Below are positions 16,486-24,439 of a stretch of 62,303 bases of DNA, piece after piece (position 1 is the stretch's first letter; each line of letters opens with the position of its first letter). Origin of the DNA: an uncultured Candidatus Melainabacteria bacterium. Its GTDB lineage: Bacteria; Cyanobacteriota; Vampirovibrionia; Gastranaerophilales; Gastranaerophilaceae. The DNA lies in assembly GCA_949398305.1 (NCBI GenBank), contig CASLVD010000004.1:1-62303 (forward strand), written 5' to 3'. Made by a program: the position numbers and the translations under genes. A model generated the notes under the pieces. The model saw nothing but the letters and a program-made list of their open reading frames with translations, was not told where the DNA came from and did not search any database.

Positions 16486-18360
16486 ATGAATTACTTACAA
16501 AACACATTTGATATAATTATAGTCGGCGCAGGACATGCCGGTTGTGAAGCGGCTATTGCGTGTGCAAGACTCGGGGTAAAAGTGTTATTATGCACGCTTA
16601 ATATTGAAAACATTGCACTCCAGCCTTGTAACCCCGCAGTAGGCGGCCCTGCAAAGTCAACACTTGTACGTGAAATTGACGCACTTGGCGGTGTTATGGG
16701 TGAAGTTACCGATGCTACTTATATTCAAATGAAAGTTTTAAATTCTTCAAAAGGACCTGCAGTAAGAGCACTTCGCGCGCAATCAGATAAAGCTGAATAC
16801 AGTCGTTATATGCGCAATATAATTGAAAGTAATGCAAATATCTACCTAAAACAATGCTGTATAACAGAACTTCTGATTAATGAAGATAGAATTGTCGGTG
16901 CAGTTGATGAATTTGGTATTGAATACAGGGCAGAAGCTGTTGTTTTAACAACCGGAACATCATTAGAAGGCAGAATTTTTGTAGGCTTACGTTCGTATAG
17001 CGCAGGAAGATTGGGTGAAAAGGCCGCAATAGGACTTTCAGACTCTCTGCACAAACTTGGAATCGAAACAAAAAAACTTAAGACAGGTACTCCTGCAAGA
17101 ATTGACAAAAGAACAATTGATTATTCAAAAATGACAATTCAACCCGGAGATGAGGAATTAAGTTTCTTTTCTTTCAAACCTAATCGTCCGATAAGAAAAA
17201 CTTATCCTTGTTATTTAACAAGAACAACAGAAGAAACCCACGAGATTATTCGCTCAAACCTCGATAAATCACCAATGTATCAGGGGCTGATTCACGGTGT
17301 CGGGCCTCGTTATTGTCCTTCAATTGAAGATAAAATCGTACGTTTTGCTTCAAATCCTTCTCACCACATATTTATTGAGCCGGAAGGACTTGGGACTTAT
17401 GAAATTTATATTCAGGGATTTTCAACAAGTCTTCCTGCTGATGTGCAAGTTCGAATGATAAGAAGCTTACCGGGGTTAGAAAAAGCGCACATAATAAAGC
17501 CTGCCTATGCTGTTGAATATGATTACGTTCCGGCTGTTCAAACGACCCATTCTTTGATGTCTAAAAAAATTAAAGGGTTATTCTTTGGCGGACAAATTAA
17601 CGGAACAAGCGGTTATGAAGAAGCTGCTGCACAAGGATTAATTGCCGGCATAAATGCATTTAATTATATTAATGGTTCTGAAATGCTTGAACTTTCCAGA
17701 AGTTCATCTTATACAGGTACTTTAATTGATGACCTTGTAACAAAAGATATCCAAGATCCATACAGAATGCTTACATCACGTTCAGAATACCGCTTACTTT
17801 TAAGACAGGACAATGCAGATGAACGCTTAACTCCAATCGGGCATAAAATCGGTTTAATCGATGATGCGCAATTTGCAAGATTTAATGAAAAACAAAGACT
17901 GATTAAAGAAGAAAAAGAACGTCTTGACGGGCTAAAAATTTCAGCATGCGAACAGGTAAATGAAATTTTAGCAAAATACAATGAACATATTGAACGTGGT
18001 ATGAGGGCTTCAGAACTTTTAAAACGTCCGAATATTACATATAAAGTCCTTCAAGAACTTGATCCGTCTTTAAATATGCCAAAGGAAGTTTATGAACAAG
18101 TCGAAGTTATTATAAAATATGACGGTTATATAAAACGGCAGGAAGAACAGGTTGATCAAGCAGGAAAACTGGAAAAATTTAAAATTCCTGAGAACATTGA
18201 TTACTCAGCAATTGACCATATTTCAACAGAAACAAAAGAAAAGCTATCAAAAATAAAACCAAAAACCTTAGCTCAAGCAGCAAGAATTGGCGGAGTTAAG
18301 CCGGCTGATATTTCCATTTTAATGGTAATGCTTGATCGCGGAAATATTGCTAAAAAGTAA
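16486..18360 (+). CDS. mnmG: tRNA uridine 5-carboxymethylaminomethyl modification enzyme MnmG (GidA)
   Basis: With MnmE, this FAD enzyme modifies U34 of tRNAs reading split codon boxes. The 624-residue protein shows the FAD motif VGAGHAGCEAA (13-23), the GidA-specific NPAVGGPAKS, and GLFFGGQINGTSGYEEAAAQG, followed by a helical C-terminal domain. The start at 16486 (MNYLQNTFDII) is preferred to an in-frame ATG at 16459 that lies inside a palindromic repeat. Its -10 box lies six bases upstream, suggesting a leaderless mRNA. Its 3' end overlaps the convergent formyltransferase by 11 bases. mnmE is not in the window. Confidence 0.95.
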   Translation: MNYLQNTFDIIIVGAGHAGCEAAIACARLGVKVLLCTLNIENIALQPCNPAVGGPAKSTLVREIDALGGVMGEVTDATYIQMKVLNSSKGPAVRALRAQSDKAEYSRYMRNIIESNANIYLKQCCITELLINEDRIVGAVDEFGIEYRAEAVVLTTGTSLEGRIFVGLRSYSAGRLGEKAAIGLSDSLHKLGIETKKLKTGTPARIDKRTIDYSKMTIQPGDEELSFFSFKPNRPIRKTYPCYLTRTTEETHEIIRSNLDKSPMYQGLIHGVGPRYCPSIEDKIVRFASNPSHHIFIEPEGLGTYEIYIQGFSTSLPADVQVRMIRSLPGLEKAHIIKPAYAVEYDYVPAVQTTHSLMSKKIKGLFFGGQINGTSGYEEAAAQGLIAGINAFNYINGSEMLELSRSSSYTGTLIDDLVTKDIQDPYRMLTSRSEYRLLLRQDNADERLTPIGHKIGLIDDAQFARFNEKQRLIKEEKERLDGLKISACEQVNEILAKYNEHIERGMRASELLKRPNITYKVLQELDPSLNMPKEVYEQVEVIIKYDGYIKRQEEQVDQAGKLEKFKIPENIDYSAIDHISTETKEKLSKIKPKTLAQAARIGGVKPADISILMVMLDRGNIAKK

Positions 18361-19300
18361 TTTCCACTTCTTTTTCAATAAAGCGTTTAGTTAAGAAAGC
18401 TTTTTTATAAAGTTTCAAGCCGTTAAATCTGATTGCTTTTCTATCTTTACAAACAATAGTAAGGGATGATTTTTCAGGGTTTTTGGCAATTATGTCCCCC
18501 GGTTTTGCATTTCCTGTATCTTCAAGCAAAGCTTGCATAGAATAAGGATTTACAACTAAAAATTTATCATTATGTGTTATATAACAAGGCAAAAACGGAT
18601 GCAGCGCCCTGACAGTTTTTGTAATTTCATCCGAAGTTTGGAATTTAAAATCCAACATCTTTTCATCGCCTGAAATATTCGGGAAATATGTTGCATTCTT
18701 TTCACTTTGTGCAATAGGTGTAATAATTTTATCATCCAAATCAGTTATAAATTCAGCAACAAGTTTTCTTGCCGCGCGAACAGATTTTTCCCTGAGCTCT
18801 TTTGAAGTATCCGTTTCTAAAATTTCTACTTTTTGCTGTGATAAAATAGCTCCGCCGTCATATTTTTCATCCATCAAATGCAAAGTCACTCCGGAGAACT
18901 TTTCACCATGTAAAATCGTTTGCATATAAGGATTCGGACCGCGGTATTTGGGTAACAGCGATGGGTGAACATTAACTGTTGCAATCTTCGGGATGCTGAA
19001 AGTTTCTTTTTTTATACGCTCTTTCCAAGTGCCAACCAGAATTAAATCCACATTTAAATTAATCATAAGCTTTCGAAAATTTTCACAATTTGCGCTTTTC
19101 ATTCTTATTTGATTAATTCCGAATTGTTTTAATAAAGTCGTTTCAGGTTCTGGGTTAAAAGTATCTTTGAAAAACATTTTAACAGGGTTTTCACATGTAT
19201 GTTCATATCTAAAAACACCAACAATCTCAGCTCCGGCATCGCGCGCACCCAGAACAAGATTTGCAAGCATTAAACCTTTTCCTAAAATAACAACCTTCAT
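18350..19300 (-). CDS. Formyltransferase-family protein, Fmt-like
   Basis: Members transfer a formyl group from 10-formyltetrahydrofolate. The 316-residue protein has the catalytic triad of the family: Asn110 and His112 in NVHPSLLPKYRGPNP, and Asp148 in MDEKYDGG. A smaller C-terminal domain follows, as in methionyl-tRNA formyltransferase. It is close to Fmt in length and layout, but the N-terminal part is divergent and no def gene is adjacent. A sugar or other formyltransferase therefore remains possible. Start 19300 (MKVVILGKG) lacks a ribosome binding site but has TATAAT six bases upstream, like mnmG. Confidence 0.75.
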   Translation of the reverse strand: MKVVILGKGLMLANLVLGARDAGAEIVGVFRYEHTCENPVKMFFKDTFNPEPETTLLKQFGINQIRMKSANCENFRKLMINLNVDLILVGTWKERIKKETFSIPKIATVNVHPSLLPKYRGPNPYMQTILHGEKFSGVTLHLMDEKYDGGAILSQQKVEILETDTSKELREKSVRAARKLVAEFITDLDDKIITPIAQSEKNATYFPNISGDEKMLDFKFQTSDEITKTVRALHPFLPCYITHNDKFLVVNPYSMQALLEDTGNAKPGDIIAKNPEKSSLTIVCKDRKAIRFNGLKLYKKAFLTKRFIEKEVEITF

Positions 19301-19306
19301 AGAATT

Positions 19307-19312
19307 ATTATA
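19307..19312 (-). promoter_or_regulatory. -10 box of the formyltransferase gene, probably leaderless
   Basis: TATAAT on the minus strand ends six bases before the ATG at 19300. There is no ribosome binding site and only a weak -35 region. Confidence 0.35.
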
Positions 19313-19382
19313 AAATAAAAAGTATATCAAGTTAGAATTTTGATATACTTTTTAAATTTATATTAAGTTAAATCATTAAAAA

Positions 19383-20183
19383 TTAAACTTCAGCATCATC
19401 TTCAACGGTTTCAGCTTCTTTAGCTAATTGTTCACGAACCATTGCTTGAGATTCTTTTAGTTGTCCGTAATTTTGACCAGTTTTAACAGCTAAAGCTCTT
19501 GAATGATTTAAAGAGTGAGATATACTTGTTAAAACAAGAAGCATTGGACTCCATTCTGCAATGCCTTGTGCAAATCCTTTGATAGCAGAAGGAACTTTAG
19601 CCAAATTTTCAGAAACTTTGTTAAGAACTTTTGAATTATTTAATGCATTGTTGAATTTATACATTGATTTATTTGCAAAGATTTTAGGAGCTTTTCCTGC
19701 AAGTTTTGTTAATCCTAAACCGGCTAATGCCAAAGCACCTAAACTTACACCAATTTTAGCAATAAATGATAAGGTAGGATGTTCTTTTGAAAATTCTTTG
19801 GTTTTCTTATTAGACATTTCTAATTTACGCGATGCTGCAAATGCAGTATCAATAATAGCAAACGTACCAGCCCAATTTAAAGCTGTTCCTGCAAATTTTC
19901 CTAAATTAGTTAATCTTGAAGTATTTGTTTTTAAGATTTTTGTTGCAGTTTTGGCAGGATTTTTAATAACAGCAGCTAAGCCTGCAGCAAGAGGAATTGA
20001 CCAGAAAATTGCTTTCCCGATTCTTCTGTGTTTTTTAGTATTAACATCAATTGTTGCTTGTTGATAAGCTGCAGTTCTTAAGGTTTTATCATCCATTTTG
20101 GCAAATTGTTCTGCCATTTCTCTGGTTACTTCTTGACGATGACCAAAAGATGCATTATTTACTGAAACTGAATTTACTTGCAT
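19383..20183 (-). CDS. Membrane-associated protein with N-terminal NNxSFG motif, function unknown
   Basis: Start 20183 has a GAGGT site. The upstream in-frame start lacks one. The 266-residue protein begins MQVNSVSVNNASFGHRQEV, then has a charged helix and three to five hydrophobic segments (about 60-80, 100-125, 145-170 and 215-235). It ends in an acidic helical tail. There is no classical signal peptide. The alanine/lysine-rich amphipathic make-up resembles the two membrane proteins at 31.7-35.2 kb. No family is recognised. Confidence 0.65.
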   Translation of the reverse strand: MQVNSVSVNNASFGHRQEVTREMAEQFAKMDDKTLRTAAYQQATIDVNTKKHRRIGKAIFWSIPLAAGLAAVIKNPAKTATKILKTNTSRLTNLGKFAGTALNWAGTFAIIDTAFAASRKLEMSNKKTKEFSKEHPTLSFIAKIGVSLGALALAGLGLTKLAGKAPKIFANKSMYKFNNALNNSKVLNKVSENLAKVPSAIKGFAQGIAEWSPMLLVLTSISHSLNHSRALAVKTGQNYGQLKESQAMVREQLAKEAETVEDDAEV

Positions 20184-20272
20184 AAATACCTCTACTTTCA
20201 CACTTTGATTATACACATGTTAAACCGGAATGTAAAATTTTTTGCTAAATTTTGAGATTTTTCCGATAAATA

Positions 20273-20301
20273 TTTACAATAATTCATATTTTTTATATTA
20301 T
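20273..20301 (+). promoter_or_regulatory. mtaB promoter, predicted leaderless
   Basis: TTTACA (20273-20278), 17 bases, then TATTAT (20296-20301). The predicted transcription start falls at the ATG at 20308, which has no ribosome binding site. Confidence 0.45.
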
Positions 20302-20307
20302 TATGAA

Positions 20308-21591
20308 ATGAAAAAGTATAACATCCACACAATGGGTTGTAAATCTAACCAGTTTGAAAGCGCAATCATTGAAGAAAATCTGCAAAAAAACGGATTACAA
20401 CCGACAAAAGATATAAAAGAAGCCGATTATTATATATTAAATTCCTGCTCAGTTACACACAAAAGCGATAATGAAGCAATGTATCTTTTACGTGCGGCAA
20501 AACATAAAAACCCGCAAATTATTACCATTTTAACCGGATGTTTTGCTCAAATTGAAAAAGAAAATTTACTGGAATACGATTTTATTGATTTTGTAATTGG
20601 TAACGATGAAAAACTTAAACTTTATGATTTTATCAATTCTGATATAAAATTCTGCGCTAAAGATATTATGAATTTGGCTGAATTTAACAAAATTGAGCTT
20701 ATAGATACATCTAAAACCCGTGCAAGTTTAAAGATTCAAGACGGCTGCGACAACAGATGCACATATTGTATTATCTGGAAAGCCCGCGGCAAAAGCCGAA
20801 GCGCTGATGCAGATTTTATAATTAAACAGATAAATAATTTTTCCCAAAACGGATTCAAAGAAGTTATGTTAACAGGAATCCACATCGGGCAATGGGGTAA
20901 AGATTTCGGACTTACTCTATTAGACCTGTTAAAAGAAATAGAAGAAAAAACAACAATTGAACGCTATCGTCTGGGTTCACTTAACCCAACAGAAATAACA
21001 GAAGAAATGCTTGAATTTTTAAGTCACTCTAAAAAATTCTGTCCGCATTTTCACCTATCATTACAATCAGCTAATGATAAAACTCTTCGTTCAATGAACA
21101 GATTCTATAAAACAGAAGATTATCTTACTCAAATTGAAAAAATTAATCAAACATTTAATTTACCATTTCTGGGAAGCGATATTATTGTAGGATTTGCTGG
21201 CGAAACAGAAGAAGATTTTGAAATCACGCGTCAAAACCTTGAAAAATCCGAACTTACACAAATTCATACCTTCCCGTACTCAAAACGTAAAGGTACAATT
21301 GGCGAATCTCTTCCTGATCAAAACTCAGATGAAGTTAAAAATAAAAGAGCATCAATCATAAAACAAATATCAAAACAAAAATATGAGGAATTTATCTCTA
21401 AAAATATCAATACCACAACAGATGTTATAATTGAAAAACACAGAGATAAACACTCCGGTAATTTAAAAGGTGTTACAAGAAATTACTTGACTGTACAAAT
21501 CAAATGTGACCGAGAAGATTTATTTAACACCCTTCAAAACATAAAAATAACAAAATATGAAAACAACATAATCTATGGAGAAATTATTTAA
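20308..21591 (+). CDS. mtaB: tRNA t6A37 methylthiotransferase, MtaB-like radical SAM enzyme
   Basis: This adds a methylthio group to t6A at position 37 of tRNAs that decode ANN codons. The 427-residue protein has the three-part layout. The UPF0004 domain carries Cys11, Cys47 and Cys78 for one [4Fe-4S] cluster. The radical SAM motif CxxxCxxC is at Cys147, Cys151 and Cys154. A C-terminal TRAM-like region follows. Start 20308 (MKKYNIHTMGCKSNQ) fits the family; the longer frame adds an unlikely AT-rich leader. MiaB and RimO are the alternatives, but the N-terminal NSCSVTHKSD pattern fits MtaB better. Confidence 0.88.
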   Translation: MKKYNIHTMGCKSNQFESAIIEENLQKNGLQPTKDIKEADYYILNSCSVTHKSDNEAMYLLRAAKHKNPQIITILTGCFAQIEKENLLEYDFIDFVIGNDEKLKLYDFINSDIKFCAKDIMNLAEFNKIELIDTSKTRASLKIQDGCDNRCTYCIIWKARGKSRSADADFIIKQINNFSQNGFKEVMLTGIHIGQWGKDFGLTLLDLLKEIEEKTTIERYRLGSLNPTEITEEMLEFLSHSKKFCPHFHLSLQSANDKTLRSMNRFYKTEDYLTQIEKINQTFNLPFLGSDIIVGFAGETEEDFEITRQNLEKSELTQIHTFPYSKRKGTIGESLPDQNSDEVKNKRASIIKQISKQKYEEFISKNINTTTDVIIEKHRDKHSGNLKGVTRNYLTVQIKCDREDLFNTLQNIKITKYENNIIYGEII

Positions 21592-21629
21592 TAAATAACA
21601 TATATTATGTAATTAACGTAAAATTTTTG

Positions 21630-22135
21630 TACACAATAACGTAGCGAGTAATCAATGTTTGCGAAACATTAGCAAACGGAGATTTGTTTGAGCAAAGCGA
21701 GTTATCTCCGTTTAAGTTGAGCAATAACAATTGATTAACGAGCGAAGTTCCTGTGTTGGCTTTTGCGGCGCTTTTACCACCAAAAGCGCCTCCGTCTGAA
21801 AGACCCGCCGGAGGCTAAATACTATTGGGACTTTTGCAGTCCCAAACCCAGCACCAAGAATTCTTTTTCTTATTTGCGAGGCAAGAAAAAGAATTCTGGA
21901 CAAGAAAAAGAAACACGCTTATTAAATACGGGAACTAAACTCAACCCATAGCGTGTAAACTCACTAAACTGTCACCCTGAACTGCGGATTTTGGTAAGAG
22001 TGCAGCGGCAGCGTAACTCGTCCTGGCGAGAGCTGCGTTGAGCCGGTCGAGCCGCCAATAATCCAAGACTGATTCAGAGTCTATTATAATTTGTCCGTTC
22101 AAACAATACACGCTTTTGTTATTGTTTCGTTAAGT
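21630..22135. repeat. Structured intergenic repeat, copy B, with a nested insertion
   Basis: The 586-base gap 21592-22177 holds no credible gene. Module M2 comes first (21673-21816). Its stems are AAACGGAGAT (21674-21683) with ATCTCCGTTT (21704-21713), GGCGCTTTT (21767-21775) with AAAAGCGCC (21782-21790), and CCTCCG (21789-21794) with CGGAGG (21809-21814). Two more hairpins follow: TTGGGACT/AGTCCCAA (21825-21845) and a perfect 15-bp stem at 21857-21871 with 21883-21897. Module M1 then runs 21940-22129 and is split by about 87 extra, GC-richer bases (about 21984-22070). Confidence 0.8.
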
Positions 22136-22177
22136 TCCCGTAAATATTTTTTGTTTTAATTACATAATATATGTTAT

Positions 22178-22399
22178 TTAACTTAACTCTTTTAAAAACT
22201 CATCGATACTTAATCCAAGTACTGACGCTATTTTTATGAAATTATACAAAGATAAAGACATTTCCCCGCGTTCAACAAAACCTATGTAAGAAAGACTGCA
22301 ATCAGCCATTTCTGCCAGTTTCTCCTGCGAAATTTTCTTACGCATTCTTTCAACTTTTATTTTAAAGCCGATTTCTTTTTTAAATGTTTCTTTATCCAT
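22178..22399 (-). CDS. XRE-family transcriptional regulator, cassette 2
   Basis: This 73-residue single-domain helix-turn-helix protein is of the short Cro/CI-like kind. The HTH includes KISQEKLAEMADCSLSYIGF and VERGEMSLSLYNFIKIASVL. It faces the pilin-like gene at 22499 across about 100 bases carrying repeated CTAT...ATAG dyads, which are probable binding sites. The start lacks a ribosome binding site and has TATAAT-like sequence close by, so the mRNA may be very short-leadered. There is no effector domain. Confidence 0.85.
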   Translation of the reverse strand: MDKETFKKEIGFKIKVERMRKKISQEKLAEMADCSLSYIGFVERGEMSLSLYNFIKIASVLGLSIDEFLKELS

Positions 22400-22428
22400 A
22401 CTTTATATAATATTATATTGACTTTTTG

Positions 22429-22468
22429 CTATCTATATATAATAATAGCTATATATTTATTATAATAG
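22429..22468. promoter_or_regulatory. Tandem operator-like dyads, cassette 2
   Basis: GCTAT-N11-ATAGC (22429-22449) is followed directly by CTAT-N12-ATAG (22449-22468), a 20-base period. TTGACT at 22419-22424 and AT-rich -10 candidates overlap them, so binding could block the pilin promoter. Confidence 0.4.
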
Positions 22469-22498
22469 TGATTTCATTACAAAAAGAGGGGATATGAT

Positions 22499-23224
22499 AT
22501 GAAAGAATTTGCGTTTACGCTGTCAGAAGTACTAATTACATTAGGAATTATTGGTGTTGTTGCAGCAATGACAATTCCTACCCTTATTGCAAATACTCAA
22601 AGTTCAAAATACCGAAACCAATACAAAAAGACACTATCAACACTTAACCAGGCTGTAAAAATGAACGAAGCAAATTATGATTTTAACTTCAATTCAGCAG
22701 GACAAGCCTGTAACCGAACAGATAATCCGGATTCTATATTATCTGTTTGTGCAATATTTAACGGTTCACTATCCGGTGTTACTATTTTTGATTATACCCA
22801 GCTAAAAACACCTAAAAAGACTCTTTATTATCAAGATTTATACAATAAAGGTACAACTTCGGATTCTGCAATAAAAAACTATGGTGTAAATTTATACTAC
22901 TATCAACTAAAAGACGGTTCATTTTTTGCATTTCATTCACCTACCACAAGCTGTACTCTGGGTAAGAAAACCATTGAAGAGCTTATGCAAGATGAAAATT
23001 TCCATAGATACTGCCTTGGATGGATAGATGTAAACGGTGTAAGTCTACCTAATAGAGAAGTTCGTTGTAAAGATGGTAAATCGCATACAAAAGATATCTC
23101 CGCTGACTGCATAGTGCCTAATAGTCCTAATTATATGGCTGATGTATTTCCTGTTATATTTTACGATGGAACTGTTGCTCCTGGCTCTGCTGCTGCCAGA
23201 TACGTTTTAAATACTGCAAAATAA
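22499..23224 (+). CDS. Type IV pilin-like (pseudopilin) protein, cassette 2
   Basis: This 241-residue protein has the prepilin signal MKEFA before FTLSEVLITLGIIG. The residue at the cleavage site is Ala instead of the usual Gly, which prepilin peptidases tolerate less well. The globular domain has about seven cysteines and a shortened form of the family motif (WIDVNGVSLPN). The ribosome binding site is GAGGGG. It is divergent from its XRE partner at 22178-22399, and its 3' end nearly touches the end of the next regulator. No pilus machinery genes are adjacent. Confidence 0.85.
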   Translation: MKEFAFTLSEVLITLGIIGVVAAMTIPTLIANTQSSKYRNQYKKTLSTLNQAVKMNEANYDFNFNSAGQACNRTDNPDSILSVCAIFNGSLSGVTIFDYTQLKTPKKTLYYQDLYNKGTTSDSAIKNYGVNLYYYQLKDGSFFAFHSPTTSCTLGKKTIEELMQDENFHRYCLGWIDVNGVSLPNREVRCKDGKSHTKDISADCIVPNSPNYMADVFPVIFYDGTVAPGSAAARYVLNTAK

Positions 23225-23231
23225 TATAATA

Positions 23232-23549
23232 CTAAAATTCATTTACGATATTATATATAAGTTTTAACTTAGATTCATCTAATACTTCAAGCCTACTATT
23301 GATTTTTTTAATTAATTCATCTTTTGAAACAAGAAGTTTAAAATTAAAAATTTCTTCATAAGAAACATCTAAACTATCCAAAATCTTTTCAAGTGTTTCT
23401 AAGGATGGGTAATTTCTGCCGTTTTCAATACGACTAAGATGTTTTGGATCAATACCTACCATCTCGGCAAGCTTATCTTGTGTAAGTTTTCTATTTTCGC
23501 GATACTCTTTTAGCCTTAAACCTAAAAGTTCCTTTTTATTTTTTTTCAT
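23232..23549 (-). CDS. XRE-family transcriptional regulator, cassette 3
   Basis: This is a 105-residue protein. An N-terminal HTH (about 8-65) contains KLTQDKLAEMVGIDPKHLSR and IENGRNYPSLETLEKILDSL. A short C-terminal helical tail (about 70-105) could be a dimerisation or protein-contact part. Start 23549 (MKKNKKELL) has a GGTGAAA site. The upstream in-frame start is rejected. It is divergent from the pilin-like gene at 23689, whose promoter carries two 13-base direct repeats. Confidence 0.85.
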   Translation of the reverse strand: MKKNKKELLGLRLKEYRENRKLTQDKLAEMVGIDPKHLSRIENGRNYPSLETLEKILDSLDVSYEEIFNFKLLVSKDELIKKINSRLEVLDESKLKLIYNIVNEF

Positions 23550-23617
23550 AACTTTCACCAATATAAATATACTAACCAAGCGACCAGCTATATATAACTA
23601 CATACATATAGAATATA

Positions 23618-23660
23618 TTGACAAAAGGTGATAAATAATACATAATAGTGATAAATAATA
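23618..23660 (+). promoter_or_regulatory. Promoter with two direct repeats, cassette 3
   Basis: TTGACA (23618-23623), 17 bases, then CATAAT (23641-23646). GTGATAAATAATA occurs at 23628-23640 in the spacer and again at 23648-23660 just downstream, spaced 20 bases. The position suits a repressor of the pilin-like gene. Confidence 0.6.
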
Positions 23661-23688
23661 TTTATATTTTTAAATAAAGGTGACATAA

Positions 23689-24381
23689 ATGAAGAACAAA
23701 AACGGGTTTACGCTTGCAGAAACACTGATTACATTAGGTATTATAGGAATAGTTGCTGCAATGACTATTCCAACTCTAATAAATGGTTACAAGGCTTCAC
23801 AACTTCGTTCTCAATTTCTTGAAGCATATTCTATTCTAAATCAATCAACAAGACAAATGATAGCTGATGAAATATCCATTGATTGCGCAAGTTATGGGCA
23901 AGGTATTGGAGGTTTATATAAAGTTTTTTCAAAATATATGGTTGGCGCAACAGATTGCGGAAGTATAAGATATGGAGATAAATGCAAAGCTATATTACAA
24001 GCGGCATCGTTTTATAAAACCCTTAACGGAAAATATTATTTAGGAGATGCATGGTCAGACGATGGAACACTTATACTGCAAAACGGAATGACAATAAATT
24101 TTGAAAATCCACCCAATCATCCGGACAATAAATGCTATATGTTTATAGATATTAATGGCGCAAAAGGAAAACCAAACAGACTTGGATATGACGTATTTAC
24201 ATTTCAATTATTAGATGGTAAAGAAGAGATTGTACCAATGGGAGAACCTCGTTCAGCATATCCGAATTTAACAAAAGAATGTAACTATAACAGTTATTCC
24301 ATGGTGAATGGAATAGCCTGTACTGTTAAAGCAAAAGACGATCCTGATTACTTTAAAAAATTACTTAAAAACATCAAATAA
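23689..24381 (+). CDS. Type IV pilin-like (pseudopilin) protein, cassette 3
   Basis: This 230-residue protein has leader MKNKNG and signal FTLAETLITLGIIGIVAAMT. The globular part has about eight cysteines and the motif FIDINGAKGKPNRLGYDVF, the clearest match to cassettes 1 and 4. The AAAGGTGA site precedes the ATG. The gene ends at a terminator shared with secY on the other strand. Its divergent partner is the regulator at 23232-23549. Whether it builds a fibre or acts as a minor pseudopilin cannot be told from sequence. Confidence 0.87.
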   Translation: MKNKNGFTLAETLITLGIIGIVAAMTIPTLINGYKASQLRSQFLEAYSILNQSTRQMIADEISIDCASYGQGIGGLYKVFSKYMVGATDCGSIRYGDKCKAILQAASFYKTLNGKYYLGDAWSDDGTLILQNGMTINFENPPNHPDNKCYMFIDINGAKGKPNRLGYDVFTFQLLDGKEEIVPMGEPRSAYPNLTKECNYNSYSMVNGIACTVKAKDDPDYFKKLLKNIK

Positions 24382-24392
24382 CATAAGTTAAT

Positions 24393-24424
24393 AAAAAAGC
24401 CCTCCAAAAAGGAGAGCTTTTTTA
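24393..24424. terminator. Bidirectional terminator between pilin gene and secY
   Basis: The stem between AAAAAGCCCTCC and GGAGAGCTTTTTT has one G-U pair, with A/T runs on both sides, so it can end transcription from either strand. Confidence 0.7.
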
Positions 24425-24439
24425 TATCTCGTTATTAAA

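Noticed and set aside
21712-21951. Short reading frames on both strands in the 21.6-22.1 kb gap
   Set aside because: They run through hairpins of the structured repeat, lack ribosome binding sites, and change along with the repeat stems. They are not genes.
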